Part shown: positions 1-59,098 of the stretch, piece after piece
How the letters are laid out: each line of letters opens with the position of its first letter
How positions within the stretch are numbered: the stretch's first letter is position 1
Assembly: GCF_047495875.1 (NCBI RefSeq)
Contig: NC_092462.1
Location: forward strand, 25,746,523-25,810,522
Length of the DNA stretch: 64,000 nucleotides
From: Pithys albifrons albifrons
Lineage: Eukaryota > Chordata > Aves > Passeriformes > Thamnophilidae
Direction: 5' to 3'
Made by a program: the position numbers and the translations under genes
Notes under the pieces: generated by a model
The model's database searches: none
Told to the model about the DNA's origin: nothing
Seen by the model: the letters and a program-made list of their open reading frames with translations, nothing else

Positions 1-719
1 AATAGATTTTAAGGGTTCATAATCTAAAACAAATAAATTTCTATCACCATTTTAATCTTAAAATACATTCATTCTATTTCCCCAAGTATATCTACATCAT
101 GTCTTAAATAGATGGCGTTCTAGTGAATAATATATAACATGCCTTCTCCCCTGAAAGATCCCCCACAGTGTTTGTGATCAGGTAACACCTATTTACCTAC
201 TTGCTAGTATGCAATATCTTGCTTCCCACACAGTAGGAAAACAAGTCTAGTACCCCGAGGCTCTGCTTGCCTTGGAGGTACATATTATGTGGACATCATT
301 TTGAGCTACATTACTTTCTTGGTATTTAAAAGCAATTATTTCCTCCTTTTCATATATTTGACTAAAATGTTTTACCAAAGCAGATACAAACTTTCTTCTA
401 ATGCCACAAACACCTCTACTGTGTATGCACTTACAAAAAAAAATTAAAAAAAATACACAAAACGCAAAACTTTAAAGATTCTTAAAAGGTAACCATAAGA
501 AAAAGCACTGCTTAGTTCTAAACCATCCTCACTAAAACTATTAACACTGACTTGAAAAGCAGGTCAAACACTTCAAGTATAAGGTTATCAGTGAAGTTTT
601 TATTCAAGGGAGTTTCCCCTGTTTTTAATAAATACAGTGTTTTAAGACAAGTAGGTCTTGGTAAACCTGAAAAAGTTATGATTACTATTAGTAGGCAAGC
701 AGAGGAAAGCCACACCACT

Positions 720-905
720 GGTGGCACTACACCCCCTTCAAGGCAAAGGGGAAGAGGTGGCCAGAGGGGGCTGCAGGACCCGCAGCTCCCCCGCACCGAG
801 CGCACCGGCAGCGCCGGGTGCGGGACTGGGCGCAGCGCTGGTAAATGCTGCCCTCCAGCGACCGCCCGCCGGAACAGCGCCGTGCCCTGCCTCTGGAATA
901 ACAAG
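720..905. other. intronic CpG-dense patch
   Basis: A sharply bounded GC-rich block (strongest at 780-890) contains many CpG dinucleotides within flanks that are about two-thirds A+T. It has no visible splice sites, simple repeat or known element. It could be an orphan CpG island, an alternative promoter, or part of an unrecognised mobile element. ORFs cross it on both strands only because stop codons are rare in such sequence. Confidence 0.5.
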
Positions 906-1599
906 CTCCGGGAAAAGGTTTCCAATCCTTCACTACTGAACACTGAAACATTTTGCTGGGTTGTGGTTTTTATTGACGCAACTCTCCATAGCTGGGAAGT
1001 ACACCTAATGTGTAAGCAAAGTAGCATCTGAACCACTGAAACAGCCTGAGAATAAGTAATTTTAAAATAAGAGACTGTAAACCAAACACTTCATTTTCTC
1101 AGAGTGACTTTGAGATGAACAGTTCCATGAATTATCATTTTGCTTTGCTAGTAAAATACAAGATCTTTTCCAGTAAGTTCTTGGACATTTCTTATATATG
1201 AAGCACACAGCAATCATTCAAACAATAAATCCACCGAGGTTCTTTAGTTAAAACTGAAACCTGTTGATCTCAGACTGTTTAATTCTCCACCTTTCCATTA
1301 TCTCTGTCTACAGCTTCCTTTCCAATAGTACTCTCCTATAACAAATTCTGCTCAGTACCTGAGCATGGAGATCAAGTTTGTTGATTTTCAGCAGGGTGAA
1401 GATGTTTATTTGCCCACAGATAGGTGTTCATATTCTAAGAAAAGTGCATCTTCCATTAGACATTCAAAGCTCTCTGAGATACTGGCTCAAAACTTGATGA
1501 AAGCTTTCTCCACAAGGATTGTTTTATTGCCTGTTATAACTGTCTGGATTGTTTCATTATTTGACTGATCCTCCAGAAGATAAGAGCACTACAAATTTG

Positions 1600-1796
1600 T
1601 GTCTCCAGAAAATTGAGAGGGTGATCAAACGCTGAAAGAAGCTTCCTAGATAGGTGGTTGATGCCAGGGTTTACGAGGCATTTGGACAATGCCCTTAAGA
1701 GTATGCTCTATATCAGCCCTGAAGTGGTCAGGCAGTTGGACTAGATGAATGTTGTAGGTCCCTTCCAAATGAAATAGTCTATTCTATAAACTCCCG
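1600..1796 (+). mobile_element. CR1 LINE 3' end
   Basis: The 3' terminal part of a chicken-repeat-1 element in plus orientation. Diagnostic phrases are agagggtgatcaaac, gaggcatttggacaatgccc, tcaggcagttggactagatg and gtaggtcccttcca, ending in the short octamer-like tail attctat. It is 5' truncated, as most avian CR1 copies are, and relatively little diverged. Confidence 0.9.
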
Positions 1797-4386
1797 ATTT
1801 TTCCCCTTTCTGTTCCATCTTTTAAATGCATACATAGACACACATACTTAGCTTCAATCCTATATGGTGCCTAGAAAATTAATCATATATTTAAAGGCTA
1901 CAGAAAGGTTCAAAAGATAGTGTAAATTTAGTCAAATTTTTAATATTAGACTACCCACCTATACGCACCTACATAAACACAATTTGAAGAAGATAAAAAT
2001 ACCAGCAAGAAACTTCTCCTACAGGTAATTACCATCATGTAATTGCATAACAGAACAAACAGAGATAAACTACTTCAAGGGCAGGATTTTTAATTCTCAT
2101 TTAGATGAAGCCTCTATTATTGACACCTCCTGCACATCACCAAAACCAAGCTAAGGTATCTATCTGTCCCACTGTGCCAGCAGCTTCAGCACAATGATGT
2201 TAAGTAACTGCAGCCAGACTTTGACATCTACGTTATGATTAGATGACAACTGTTTCTAGCTTCCACAACTTGCAGATGAAAGTGCTTCAGAATAATTTAT
2301 GGTTATAGTTACACTTTTAGTAACATAGTACACTTTCTTGTTATTCTTCAGTTCCAAATGGTCTGCTATTTGGGGTCAGAATTATTCAGTAAATTAGGAA
2401 TATATTATAAAGCATTACATAGGGTGAGGAAGATTATAAACTTTGGGAGTGTGAGCAAAGAACTGTAAGATTCACTGTATATATCACCCCTGTATTTACA
2501 GTAAATCACACAGCCATAGCAATGTACCTAATCCAGGCACCACATGAGCTAATAATATTCACAACAATTCAAGCTTCAGCAGTGCTCAATATTCTGAGAG
2601 CTACGTGACCTGAAGCAAATGAGGACGGTGTCAGGAAACACATTCTTCCCTGCAGTGGAGCCTGCGTTTCAATGATGAAAGATTAATCAGGATTTACTTT
2701 GATAGGATTAGTACTCAAGCACGAAACTGTGGTTCAGATCTCATTACTACAGTGCATATACTTCACCTTGATGGATCTTGTGCTGCCTTGTTTATAGGTA
2801 CAAAAAAACCCCCACCTCTCTAACTAATCTAAAAGGCAGAAAAAGTCTTAGAGAAAAAAACCAACAAAACAAAAAACCACAAAACCAGACACAGTTTAGA
2901 AAGGACAAACCCTCTTCAGAGGTTAGTGTTAATTTTAGAACTAGCATTGGTCAATGCAAGAGGTTTTTTCCAAAAATAAACCTCTGTTTTGCAGTTACTT
3001 AATCATTTCTAAACTGTAAGATGTAGAGACAAGGCTCACATATAACTATGTGCTGTCCAATAAATAACACATCACAAAACTAAAATATAACAAAACATGT
3101 GATTTCAAACTATTCCATCTGACTTATACCTTAGACATTGTCAATGAAGAACACTGAAATATAACTGTATATGCAGACAGAAGGAGCTGCTGAAACATCA
3201 GGTAAGAACCAGGATGGGTTGCTACAGAGCTCTCACACAGATTAGTAGCCCAAATGAGGATCCATACAATAGTCAGGGAAATTACATCTCAACCTCTTCA
3301 GTGGGAACTAGTTTCCTGTACAAAATACACTGAGGAATTGCTTTGGTCATCTGCAGCCTCTAACAGATGATGCTTATCTGTCAAGTGCATTTACACAGTG
3401 ATGCTGCAAAATTGATTCTCCCTCAGGAACTTAACTGTTGTTGTTACCCTTGCCCTTTGTCTACTCAAATATCTAGGCTTTCTGCTGATCAATGCTCTCC
3501 CTTCTCTTGACCTTCCTTTTATCTTCTTCCACCTGCTCTCTTCAGATGTGGGTCATTGGCAATACACATGGCCTTCTCAAACTTCTCTCTTTATAATGCA
3601 ATACATCAGCTTTGTCTTCTCCTCATTTTAACATCCCAGTATCTTTTAAATTTCTGTCACTCAAGCAACATTATTACACTAAAAGTACCTCTCTAAAAAG
3701 GAGGAGGAAAGCTTTACTATTTACACTGATAGCTACAAGTGAGATCTAAAGAAGGCCTTGGTTGGCTTCTTCCAACAGTCCACCCTCTCTACTATGTTTT
3801 GGCTGTGTTCTCAATTCTCATTTTCCTTCATCTTACAGATTTTTTTCCCAAGGAAAGCATAAAACTTGTGTCTAAGTTATACACTTGTCCTATATTTCTG
3901 AGAGACTGCAGCAAATCACTGCTAAGCCTTTTCCATCGTCACATTTACAAGATTAACCATCACTTGCACATATTTTTTGCACTACTGGCAAAATTATATG
4001 TCTTTTGTGCTACTCAACAGCACTTAATTATCTTGCAGCAATTTTGCTAATAGTCATTTATGGCCACACTGATTTTTGTATATTAATTCACATTTCAAAA
4101 AATATATACACCTTTTAAGATGAACCTGTAAATTTATAATAACTGGCTAGTACTATTTTTTGGTATTTACCATCCCAACAGAACAGGAGTGACTGGTAAG
4201 CATGTAAAATAAGAATTAAAACGTCATCATTTTATCAGCATATTCACAAAGGTCCATTAATATGGAAGCTTCACTTCTGTCAAAGTAGTACTGAAACAAT
4301 CTAGAAAGGCATCTCAATACCAGTTGCCCTCCTTTTTCTTTTTTTAATTCCTTTGAATAATACTTATGAGAATCCTTAGCACTTAC

Positions 4387-51945
<47,559 letters not shown>

Positions 51946-52648
51946 CTAGAGAAACAAAGTAAAAATTTATCTGCAAAGGATACAGTCTCAGGGTATTGTT
52001 GTTTACTAATAAATGCAATTAATATGGTTTTTTCTTTCATGAGACAATGGGACATTTTTGCATAATAAACACAATACCAATAATACAGTACTGCTGCATC
52101 ATAAACACCACATTTAAAGATGAAAATACAGTGATAGTTTTAAACACAGATTTAAGAATCAAACCTATTTTTTAGGAGCAGATAAATGCTTTAATACAAG
52201 CAATCTTCAGATGACTACTGCAATACAGTAGGTTATTTATTCAAAAAAACAGTAAATGCACCAAACAGAAAACACCTTTCTAAAATACTACCTAGTATCA
52301 TCAGGCCGCAAGTCCAGATTGTTGCAGCTTTAGTGATGATCCAGCATCTTTACACTATGGCAATCCCAATATTTAAAGCTGCAAGTAACAGTCATCTTTC
52401 CCACCACCATTTCTTGCCCTATCCATGGGCAATCTGCCAGTTCACACAGTGGGTCAGTAACAAATTAAGGAAGTAATCTTCATTAAATATTTCTGTGAGA
52501 CAATCAAAATAAATCATCCTGAATATTATTTCCAGGAGCACTTAATTTCATGGCCACTTTTCTCTCCAGCAGGAACAAGTTCCCTCCTGAACTCCACATT
52601 TCTATTCAGTGCAAGCTAAAAATTTCCTCTGCCATAACACCATTCAAG

Positions 52649-52945
52649 AGGGCGGTCCCGTGGTGTAAAGGAGAGCACTCTGGACTCTGAATCCCAAGGA
52701 CCTGAGTTCCAATCTCCGTGGGACCGTCCCCTGGCAGTTCAATGCCTCCCTGCCGCCCCATCCCGTCACATCTCAGATGCTCAGCAGGGTCAGCCACAGT
52801 TAGTGCTGGATGCTGTGACAGTTCTCTCTCAGCTCCTATCTGGGTTGGCCAGTAGGTGACTCGGACAGTACAAACTGCCATCAGGCACCTGCCACACACC
52901 TGAACTCCCTCAGCACACTTGTTCCTGTGTATAGGGATACACACA
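52649..52945 (+). mobile_element. tRNA-Gln-headed SINE, variant B
   Basis: The head (52654-52727) aligns with vertebrate tRNA-Gln(CTG): ggtcccgtggtgtaaaggag, gcactctggactctgaatcc, and a T-arm closing with tgggacc. The following middle segment (about 52728-52817: ctggcagttcaatgcctccc, gtcacatctcagatg, atgctgtgacag) is shared with the SINE at 58.7 kb. After that the 3' half differs completely and ends in tagggat plus an ACACAC-type tail near 52945. The anticodon stem is mispaired, so it is a SINE rather than a tRNA gene. Confidence 0.85.
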
Positions 52946-54676
52946 CAGATAAAAGGGCTGAGATTGTACACTCTTAGTGAGCTCTGGTGTGGATGTTGTG
53001 ACAGTGAAGCAGATAACAATTTGAAGTGTCACAGTACAAGAGGTCATAGGGCAAAAAAAAAAAAAAAGCCCACTTCATTAAAAACCTGCTCAGGAGGTAC
53101 CATCCAGTTCACTCCAACATCACAGCACAGAGTCTGAAGGCATCTGTGTATACAATCAACAGAATCAGTCCACTGAGATGGAAAGAACTCTGTCAGCCTC
53201 AGAGCAGGAACTACAAGCTCTGAGGAGCAGAGGCCGAGATGCAACTTCTCCGGGAAACAAGGAAGAGGAACACTCAGGATTTGAATCCCATAAAAGAAGT
53301 AATACAACAAGCTTAAAACATAAATGCAGCATAATTCTTTTGAACCAGATGTGACACTTTTTTAACATAATAGGTGCTTCATGAAACAAAACCCAAGAAA
53401 GAGAAGATTATGCAGAGCACTAATGAAGCGATTTACAACTTTTTTATTAATTCCTCAAGCCAACATCGACCTGCTGCTTTCAGGAAAAGTGGTTCTCTCC
53501 AGAAGAAGTTACACAGGAAAAAGAGAACACTTAACAAAAAATTACTCTTTCTCTGTGGGAACAAGCATAAAATTCCCAGTTAAAAGCTACTACATTTATT
53601 TTGTGAATCCCAGCTGAGAGTGATTCCATACAGGCTGCACAAAGATCATTATATACCAAACATATTTACTAAGTCCAGACAAATGGAAATTAGGGAATGT
53701 ACCTTCTGTTTTAACAAATACAGGCCAATTTAAGAGACAAAGCAAATTTAAAAAACTGTTCTCATTTCTGATTTTTTCCCCTTGAAGAAACATGGACATG
53801 AAATATATACTTTTATATTCTAATAAACATCATATAAGATATGAATGCATAGCATTAAGGAATCAAACTTAAAAAAGGAAGAAAATCTGAAACAGCTTTG
53901 AGCATTGCAGTTTTATAGTAGTATTTGTATTAAAAGTCGTATTTGTAGAGACACAATGCTTCTTTATCTAATGAATATTTAAATTTTTCTGGTAAATATC
54001 TATTTTGGGATGCGAGCAATGCAAATTACAGATAGAATTTTCCATTGGAAAGACACCAATTGGACAAATGGAAAGCATAAAGATTTATTGGCATGCAGCA
54101 AATTCCAATTGGAAGCCTTTAACTCTGTTTTTATAAAAACACCCACATTTCTGTAAAAACACCATGTCTGCCTAATGAACTATTCAGCTCCAGAAAGAAA
54201 AAATATATTAAACATTCAGGGAAAATAGCTTGATTTAGAGATCGAATTATAATCTTGCTTGGCACAATGGCCCTGTAAGAGCAATGTTTTCATTTTTACT
54301 GTAGAAAAATAAGGTTAGATAATAATTTCCCAATACATTGTACCTGCGTTCAACTTACAATTAGAAACAAATTTGCATTAAAAGAATAGTTAAAAATCAT
54401 AAATTCAATAACTCACTTTAAGAGATTAAACTTTCCTTGCACTCTGGATCATTTGGCCTACAAGAATGATTTGGACCAGCAGCAATGTGTTCAACTTATC
54501 ACTTGCTTCCTTTGGCTAGAAAGCAAACAGGAAAAAGAAAGACAGGATATAAGCAATCAATATTTCCTGACACACACCTAAAGGAATCAATAAAGAATTT
54601 AAAAGCTATGCATTAAAAAGGTTCTCTTATTATAGACTTAATTCTGGGGAAACCATAAGCTTTTTAAATTGTGGGG

Positions 54677-54712
54677 TGTTTGTTTGTTTTGTTTGTCTTT
54701 TTTTGTTTGTCT
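54677..54712. repeat. (GTTT)n-rich low-complexity tract
   Basis: An imperfect repeat of gttt/tttg units about 36 bp long. Confidence 0.7.
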
Positions 54713-57538
54713 TAAACTCCACACCAAAGTCTAGAAGAACAATAAACCCAACAGTGTGTGACGCATCATCCTTATGTTCAATGAACACAATTTTACACCT
54801 CAAACTCAGCTTTACTATGTTGAAAAGACACACATTGCATTAACTTTAAGATTTGACGGCATGAATTATATCAAACCTCCCTCTTACTTTGAAATAAAAA
54901 TAGGAAGAGAAAAAGAAAGGTTTATTATTTTAAACTGACATGAGAAACAGTTAAGGCAAATTCCATTTTGGGATTGAATTCTGGAAATTTAATTCTGATA
55001 ATCCAAAACAGACATATGGAAGAGAAAGCGAAGACTTGTCTTAATAGTGTCATCTAAAATTACTGAGTCACTGTTTCCAAAGCACCATTTATTCTATATA
55101 TGAGACACAGTCTATCACATCTGTGAAATGGGTCGGGCATAAAGATTAGAAGTCCAGAAATGGATTTGTTTCATCCCACCTGTGAATGACCTTCCCTAGC
55201 TCCCTTACCTTCATCCAAATCTCCCTTAGAAACCTTTGCAGTACACAAAAACACTAATACTCTCACGAAAATCAGACATCAAAGAAAATAAAAATGACTT
55301 TTACAGATTCCTTTTCAATATTCAGATTAGTACCATTTTGAAACTCTTGCACTAGATAGATTTTCCATGACCAAGACCCAAAAATAAAAAACAAAAGGGA
55401 GCTCATTTACTGAACAACTTATCTGCTCCTCTGAATACCTACTGCTCTCAGAGAACAAACATATTTTTATCCAGAATCAAGCCTTTTCTCTCCATTATTT
55501 ACAACTTCTTTACCAGAGCAGTGCTAAAGTGATCGAGTTAATAGACACCGTGCCCTTAGGAAAAAAGAAAACAATCAACATAAACAAATCAGACTCTCAG
55601 AAGCAAACACTGCACACACAGACAGGCCAACCTGAATGAAAACACTGAGTGAAACACACATAGGGGCTCTCCTAAAGTGTCCACGTGCAGAAACAATGAC
55701 AAGGAGCCACACACTACTGTTAGTTACATGAAATAGCAGTTTACTTACACACCTCTTGAGTATCCAGGTACAAATACTCCTCACCTAATGAAGGCAGCTT
55801 TTCTGCATTAAAACATAATTATAATCAGTACTGCTGCTCAACTATTTTTAAAGCAATTGAGAACAATTCCAGGAGACCAGATATCCTGAACATTCTATAT
55901 TATGTTGTCTTTCATTAAATCACAGTATTGTAAACAAAGAAGGCCATTTCGTAAGAAGAAATTCTTTCACAGAACATCTTCACTCTCAATCTCACAATAT
56001 TTCTGCCTCAATCACAGTAATTATTGACAAAGTAACTGAAATGGAAGGTATAATTTTACCTAGTGTTGCTACTGCACAAAAAACCCCCAAACCGCCATTT
56101 ATCTCCCACTGTCCACAGTGACTAAGCTATTCAAAGTTTATTAAAATGCATAATAGGTATTGAAGAACAGTTGAGTTCAGATTCCTGACCACAGAAAATA
56201 AGGAAGAGTTTGTTTGGGCAATCACATTAATGAGATGGGACACATTCCTTTTGCAATAATAATAATAAAACCTATTAAATCATCAACTTAATTTTTGTAG
56301 GGAACGGGGCACCTGTGCATTAAATTTAGTTCACCTTGCAATTTTTAATTAATTGCAGTATAAACATCTCCCACAAACACCATGAGGGTGCTTAAAAAAA
56401 CTCCAAATGTAAGCAGTGCTGTGTTAAATCAAATGTTTTCCCATGTGAAGTAACATTAAAACATCCTCGTTTACAACATTTACTAACTTCTTTAACATTC
56501 ACTGAAGTAAGAATTATTCTGACCATAAATAAAGAATAACTATAGAGTCATGGGCAGATAACGACAGACAATACGGCACACTTAGAAGGAAAAACCCAAT
56601 ATTTTCATTATTCTGTCTAGGTTAATAAATTCAATGTAGAAAAAACATTTTGCTTCAGGTTCCAGCTACACCAATTCAGCAATAGATAAAATAAACAAGT
56701 ATATTAAAATTTTAATATTGATATTCAACATAAATAGAATATGCAAACCAGATTTTGACAAGGCTCCAGTGCCACTATTTTGCCTTCAATCAATACTAAA
56801 TTTTTTGGGGGAAGAACCCTCAAAGAGGTATCATGGTGTTTTTGGCAGAGGTAACTAACACACATTTGAAGTGTTGTTTCATGAAAATGCTAAACAGTAT
56901 TTCCTTTCCCTACTTTTGTAGGGATATTAAAACATCCCTCAAGTGAAATGGAACATTTTTAAACCTTTGCTGATTGCTTGTATCTCACTAATAGTTGGAA
57001 TTTTGTTATTCATACCCGTTCTATACCTGCATTCTCTGCAGGTATTTACAGAGGAGCTACTGGTGCTGTTTGGAGCATTTATAATGTCACTGCTCAGGTT
57101 CAGGTGTTGCTGCTTTGGCAGGCGGGGTAAAACTGGTGGCACTTACGTGTCCCCTCCAGTGTCACACCTGCAGCTGCGACATTCAGAATATCAGAGCACT
57201 GGGATAGCGTGAAGGAATAAATACATGCCAGGTTTTGATGTATATCTTGATAGGTCAGAATAGGCTTTTAGTCCCATTTTTCTCCTTTATAAACCCGTTA
57301 TTTCTTTTGCCTGTTTATGACTCTCTTTTGCCCATAGCCTGACTGCTCTGCGATACCAGTGTCCCTGCAAAGACATAAAGACGGGGTTTGTCACCATCTG
57401 ACGGGTTCGACAGAGCGGCTGTTCGGGGACTGAGCCCCGTCCGGAGAGATCGGCGGCACTGCCTCGCTGGTCGCCCGCTGTCAACGCCCCCGGTCACGGC
57501 GTGCCGCTCTGCGCTCGCCAGGCAGGGACCGCCAGCGG

Positions 57539-57607
57539 ATGGGGATGGGGATAAGGATGGGAATAGGGATGGGAATAGGGACGGGAATAGGGACGGGATT
57601 GGGAAGG
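57539..57607 (+). repeat. G-rich GGGAATA-type minisatellite
   Basis: About ten closely spaced GGG runs in units such as gggaataggga and gggaatagggac. The plus strand, which is the template strand for TBCK, can in principle form G-quadruplexes. It lies just inside the proposed TBCK intron 1. Confidence 0.85.
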
Positions 57608-57621
57608 TGCCAGGAGGTACC

Positions 57622-57700
57622 TGCGCAAGTGCCGCCGCCCCGCCCCGCAGTGGCGTCACTCGGCTGCGCCAGCCGCTCGTTGTAGGACCGGAGGCTCACG
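57622..57700 (-). other. TBCK: candidate TBCK non-coding exon 1
   Basis: Exon 2 has a splice acceptor 42 nt upstream of the start codon, so an upstream untranslated exon must exist. On the minus strand the CpG island holds one convincing donor, GCGCAG followed by gtacct, after position 57622. GC boxes (57634-57649) and a CRE-like TGGCGTCA (57651-57658) lie around it. The transcription start is not visible; the upper bound is approximate. Cap-analysis or RNA-seq data would be needed to fix it. Confidence 0.4.
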
Positions 57701-57834
57701 TGTACGATGCCTGAGCTCTGTGTTTGTTCTGGTTATTAAAAAAAACCCAAACCCACGAGAGAATTTAACACTCTTCGCGTACTCTGTACGCGTGTACTCT
57801 GCCAGCGCTGCGGGCACAACGCGCGGCGCTCAGC

Positions 57835-57960
57835 CCGGTGCCTGTGGGGGCAGCGGAGCGGTCCCGGCTCCCGGTTATATCAGCCTTAGGCGCTCGCTGC
57901 AGGAGCCCAGGGAGCGGGTCCTTCCTCACCGCGCGGCGGCGGCGGCGGTTCCCGGTTCAT
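57835..57960 (+). other. AIMP1: candidate AIMP1 non-coding exon 1
   Basis: A strong donor, ggttcat|gtgagt, ends the candidate exon at 57960 and is preceded by five CGG repeats. The bases cggttcat also fit the residues RFM at the equivalent exon boundary of the longer human AIMP1 isoform as I remember it. AIMP1 encodes a scaffold protein of the multi-aminoacyl-tRNA synthetase complex, also secreted as the EMAPII precursor. Its coding start (MANNDA...) was not found downstream to 64000, so the coding exons must lie further right. The 5' boundary is a guess. Confidence 0.45.
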
Positions 57961-57979
57961 GTGAGTGTCCCGCAGGGGC

Positions 57980-58135
57980 GCCCCGGCCCCGGCCTCGGCC
58001 CCTGCACCCGCCCCTGCCCCTTCCCCCATTCCTGCCCCTTCCTCCACTCCTGCCCCTGCCCCCTTTCCTGCCCCCGGTCCCGCTCCTGCAGCTGTCCCCG
58101 CTCCTGTCCCCGCTCCTGTCCCCGGCCCTGCCCCG
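57980..58135 (+). repeat. C-rich degenerate minisatellite
   Basis: Irregular units of the type cccctgcc and gctcctgtcccc, directly downstream of the proposed AIMP1 exon 1 donor. The minus strand is correspondingly G-rich. Confidence 0.75.
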
Positions 58136-58724
58136 CGGTCTCCGCGCCCCGTGGGGGTCCCTCCCCAGCCGCTGGGCGATACGCCGTAGCTGTCACGCCT
58201 TGGGGGCTACCCCGCGGGACTGGCCGGGCCGGCCCAGGGGGGAGCCCGGCAGGGTCCTGCTAATTTGCCTCTGCTAACTGGCTTCGAGGCGCCAGTGCAA
58301 CGCGGGTGGGCTGGAGCGGGGGTTCCCTGGGGGGTTCCCTGCGAGGGGCAGGGTCGGAGCGGCGGACACGGCGCTGAACTAGCGGCTCGGCTCGCACGTG
58401 GGTTCGGTCGCTCTGCGGGCCCCGCTCTGGGGCGGCGCTGCAGATGCAGAGACTGCGCTGAGCGCGGAGGGCGCCCCTGAATGCGAAGGGCTTCATCCGA
58501 AATCTGTTGTGTTCCTTTGTGCAACCCTTCCTCTGGAATGAGGGCCTGGAAGCCGCGGGGCGGTGGGCTCTTGAAGGAAACGCAGTAACAGCCTGGGAAG
58601 TGCAGGCACGGAGCATCTGCTGGGCTTTGCATAGGGACGGCTGTTAATGATGGGAAAGAGATGCTGCCTCAGTTTTGGTTAATTGTAGAACGTTCGTTAT
58701 GCCTTGTGTGTTTATTATGCCTTG

Positions 58725-59098
58725 GGGCGGTCCCGTGGTGTAAAGGAGAGCACTCCGGACTCTAAATCCGAAGGCCCTGAGTTTCAGTCTCAGTGGGACC
58801 GTCCCCTGGCAGTTCAATGCCTCCCTGCCATCCCATCCCGTCACATCTCGGATGCGCAGCAGGGTCAGCCCCGGTTAGTACCGGGTGCTGTGACAGTCCC
58901 GAGGACTTCACTGTCACTGTCCAAGCTCTCTCGGCCGTGGCAGATGAACCTCCGGACTGAAACGGTGGGGCCAGTTCTGCGCACGTTGTGCCTCACCTAA
59001 AAAATCCCCTGCACAGGCTGGAAGGGCACACCCACGTGGGGAGAGCCCTGCCCAAATCTGCGTTCGTGAAGTCTGGCCATACACATACACACATACAT
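58725..59098 (+). mobile_element. tRNA-Gln SINE, variant A, with LINE-derived 3' half
   Basis: The tRNA-Gln-like head (58729-58802) carries ggactctaaatcc in the anticodon arm. The middle segment (about 58803-58892) is shared with variant B. From about 58893 to 59047 it matches the 5' UTR of the LINE (18725 down to 18575) with stretches such as ggccgtggcagatgaacct, ggtggggccagttctg and tgcctcacctaaaaaatcc. At 59045-59080 it switches to the LINE 3' UTR (cccaaatctgcgttcgtgaa, gtctggccat), then an ACATAC tail. So it carries an internally deleted LINE behind a Pol III-type head and would be mobilised by LINE proteins through the shared 3' end. No clear target-site duplication is visible. Confidence 0.9.

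Larger units (their letters stand above)
1..4386 (-). other. TBCK: TBCK intron 20 (incomplete)
   Basis: AT-rich intron with no exon recognised. It holds a CpG-dense patch at about 720-905 and a CR1 3' end at 1600-1796, listed separately. Short ORFs on both strands around 520-1036 and at 1365, 2778 and 3739 show no recognisable family and no splice context. Confidence 0.75.
51946..57621 (-). other. TBCK: TBCK intron 1
   Basis: The 5.7 kb between the first coding exon and the proposed untranslated exon. It contains the tRNA-Gln SINE at 52649-52945, an A-run at 53053-53067, a (TTTG)-rich tract at 54677-54712, and at its upstream end the G-rich minisatellite of the CpG island. The 89-codon hydrophobic plus-strand ORF at 56943-57212 is probably chance. 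Confidence 0.65.
57380..58640. promoter_or_regulatory. CpG-island divergent promoter of TBCK and probably AIMP1
   Basis: Composition changes abruptly from AT-rich intron to dense GC with many CpGs. GC boxes (gccccgccccgc, 57637-57648), a CRE-like TGGCGTCA (57651-57658) and an E-box CACGTG (57697-57702) cluster between the proposed TBCK exon 1 donor on the minus strand and the proposed AIMP1 exon 1 donor at 57960 on the plus strand. TBCK and AIMP1 are known head-to-head neighbours in vertebrates, so a shared promoter is expected. No TATA box stands out. Long ORFs across the island on both strands reflect scarcity of stop codons. Confidence 0.8.

Noticed and set aside
518..1036. Overlapping ORFs of 159-172 codons on both strands
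   Set aside because: They span the CpG-dense patch, where stop codons are rare. Neither strand shows a known domain or splice structure.
1..4386. Search for the next TBCK exon (LYAIPW...) and the rhodanese exons
   Set aside because: No matching reverse-complement sequence found; these exons probably lie beyond the left edge.
52654..52727. Possible tRNA-Gln(CTG) gene
   Set aside because: Mispaired anticodon stem and a SINE body that continues directly; a sister copy at 58729 has a changed anticodon. It is a SINE head.
56943..57212. Plus-strand ORF of 89 codons with two hydrophobic stretches resembling a small membrane protein
   Set aside because: No recognised family, no promoter or splice context, and T-rich sequence naturally yields hydrophobic codons. 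The opposite strand is also open.
57315..58632. Several long ORFs on both strands of the CpG island
   Set aside because: Low-complexity proline/alanine/arginine translations of GC-rich minisatellites. They are open only because of composition.
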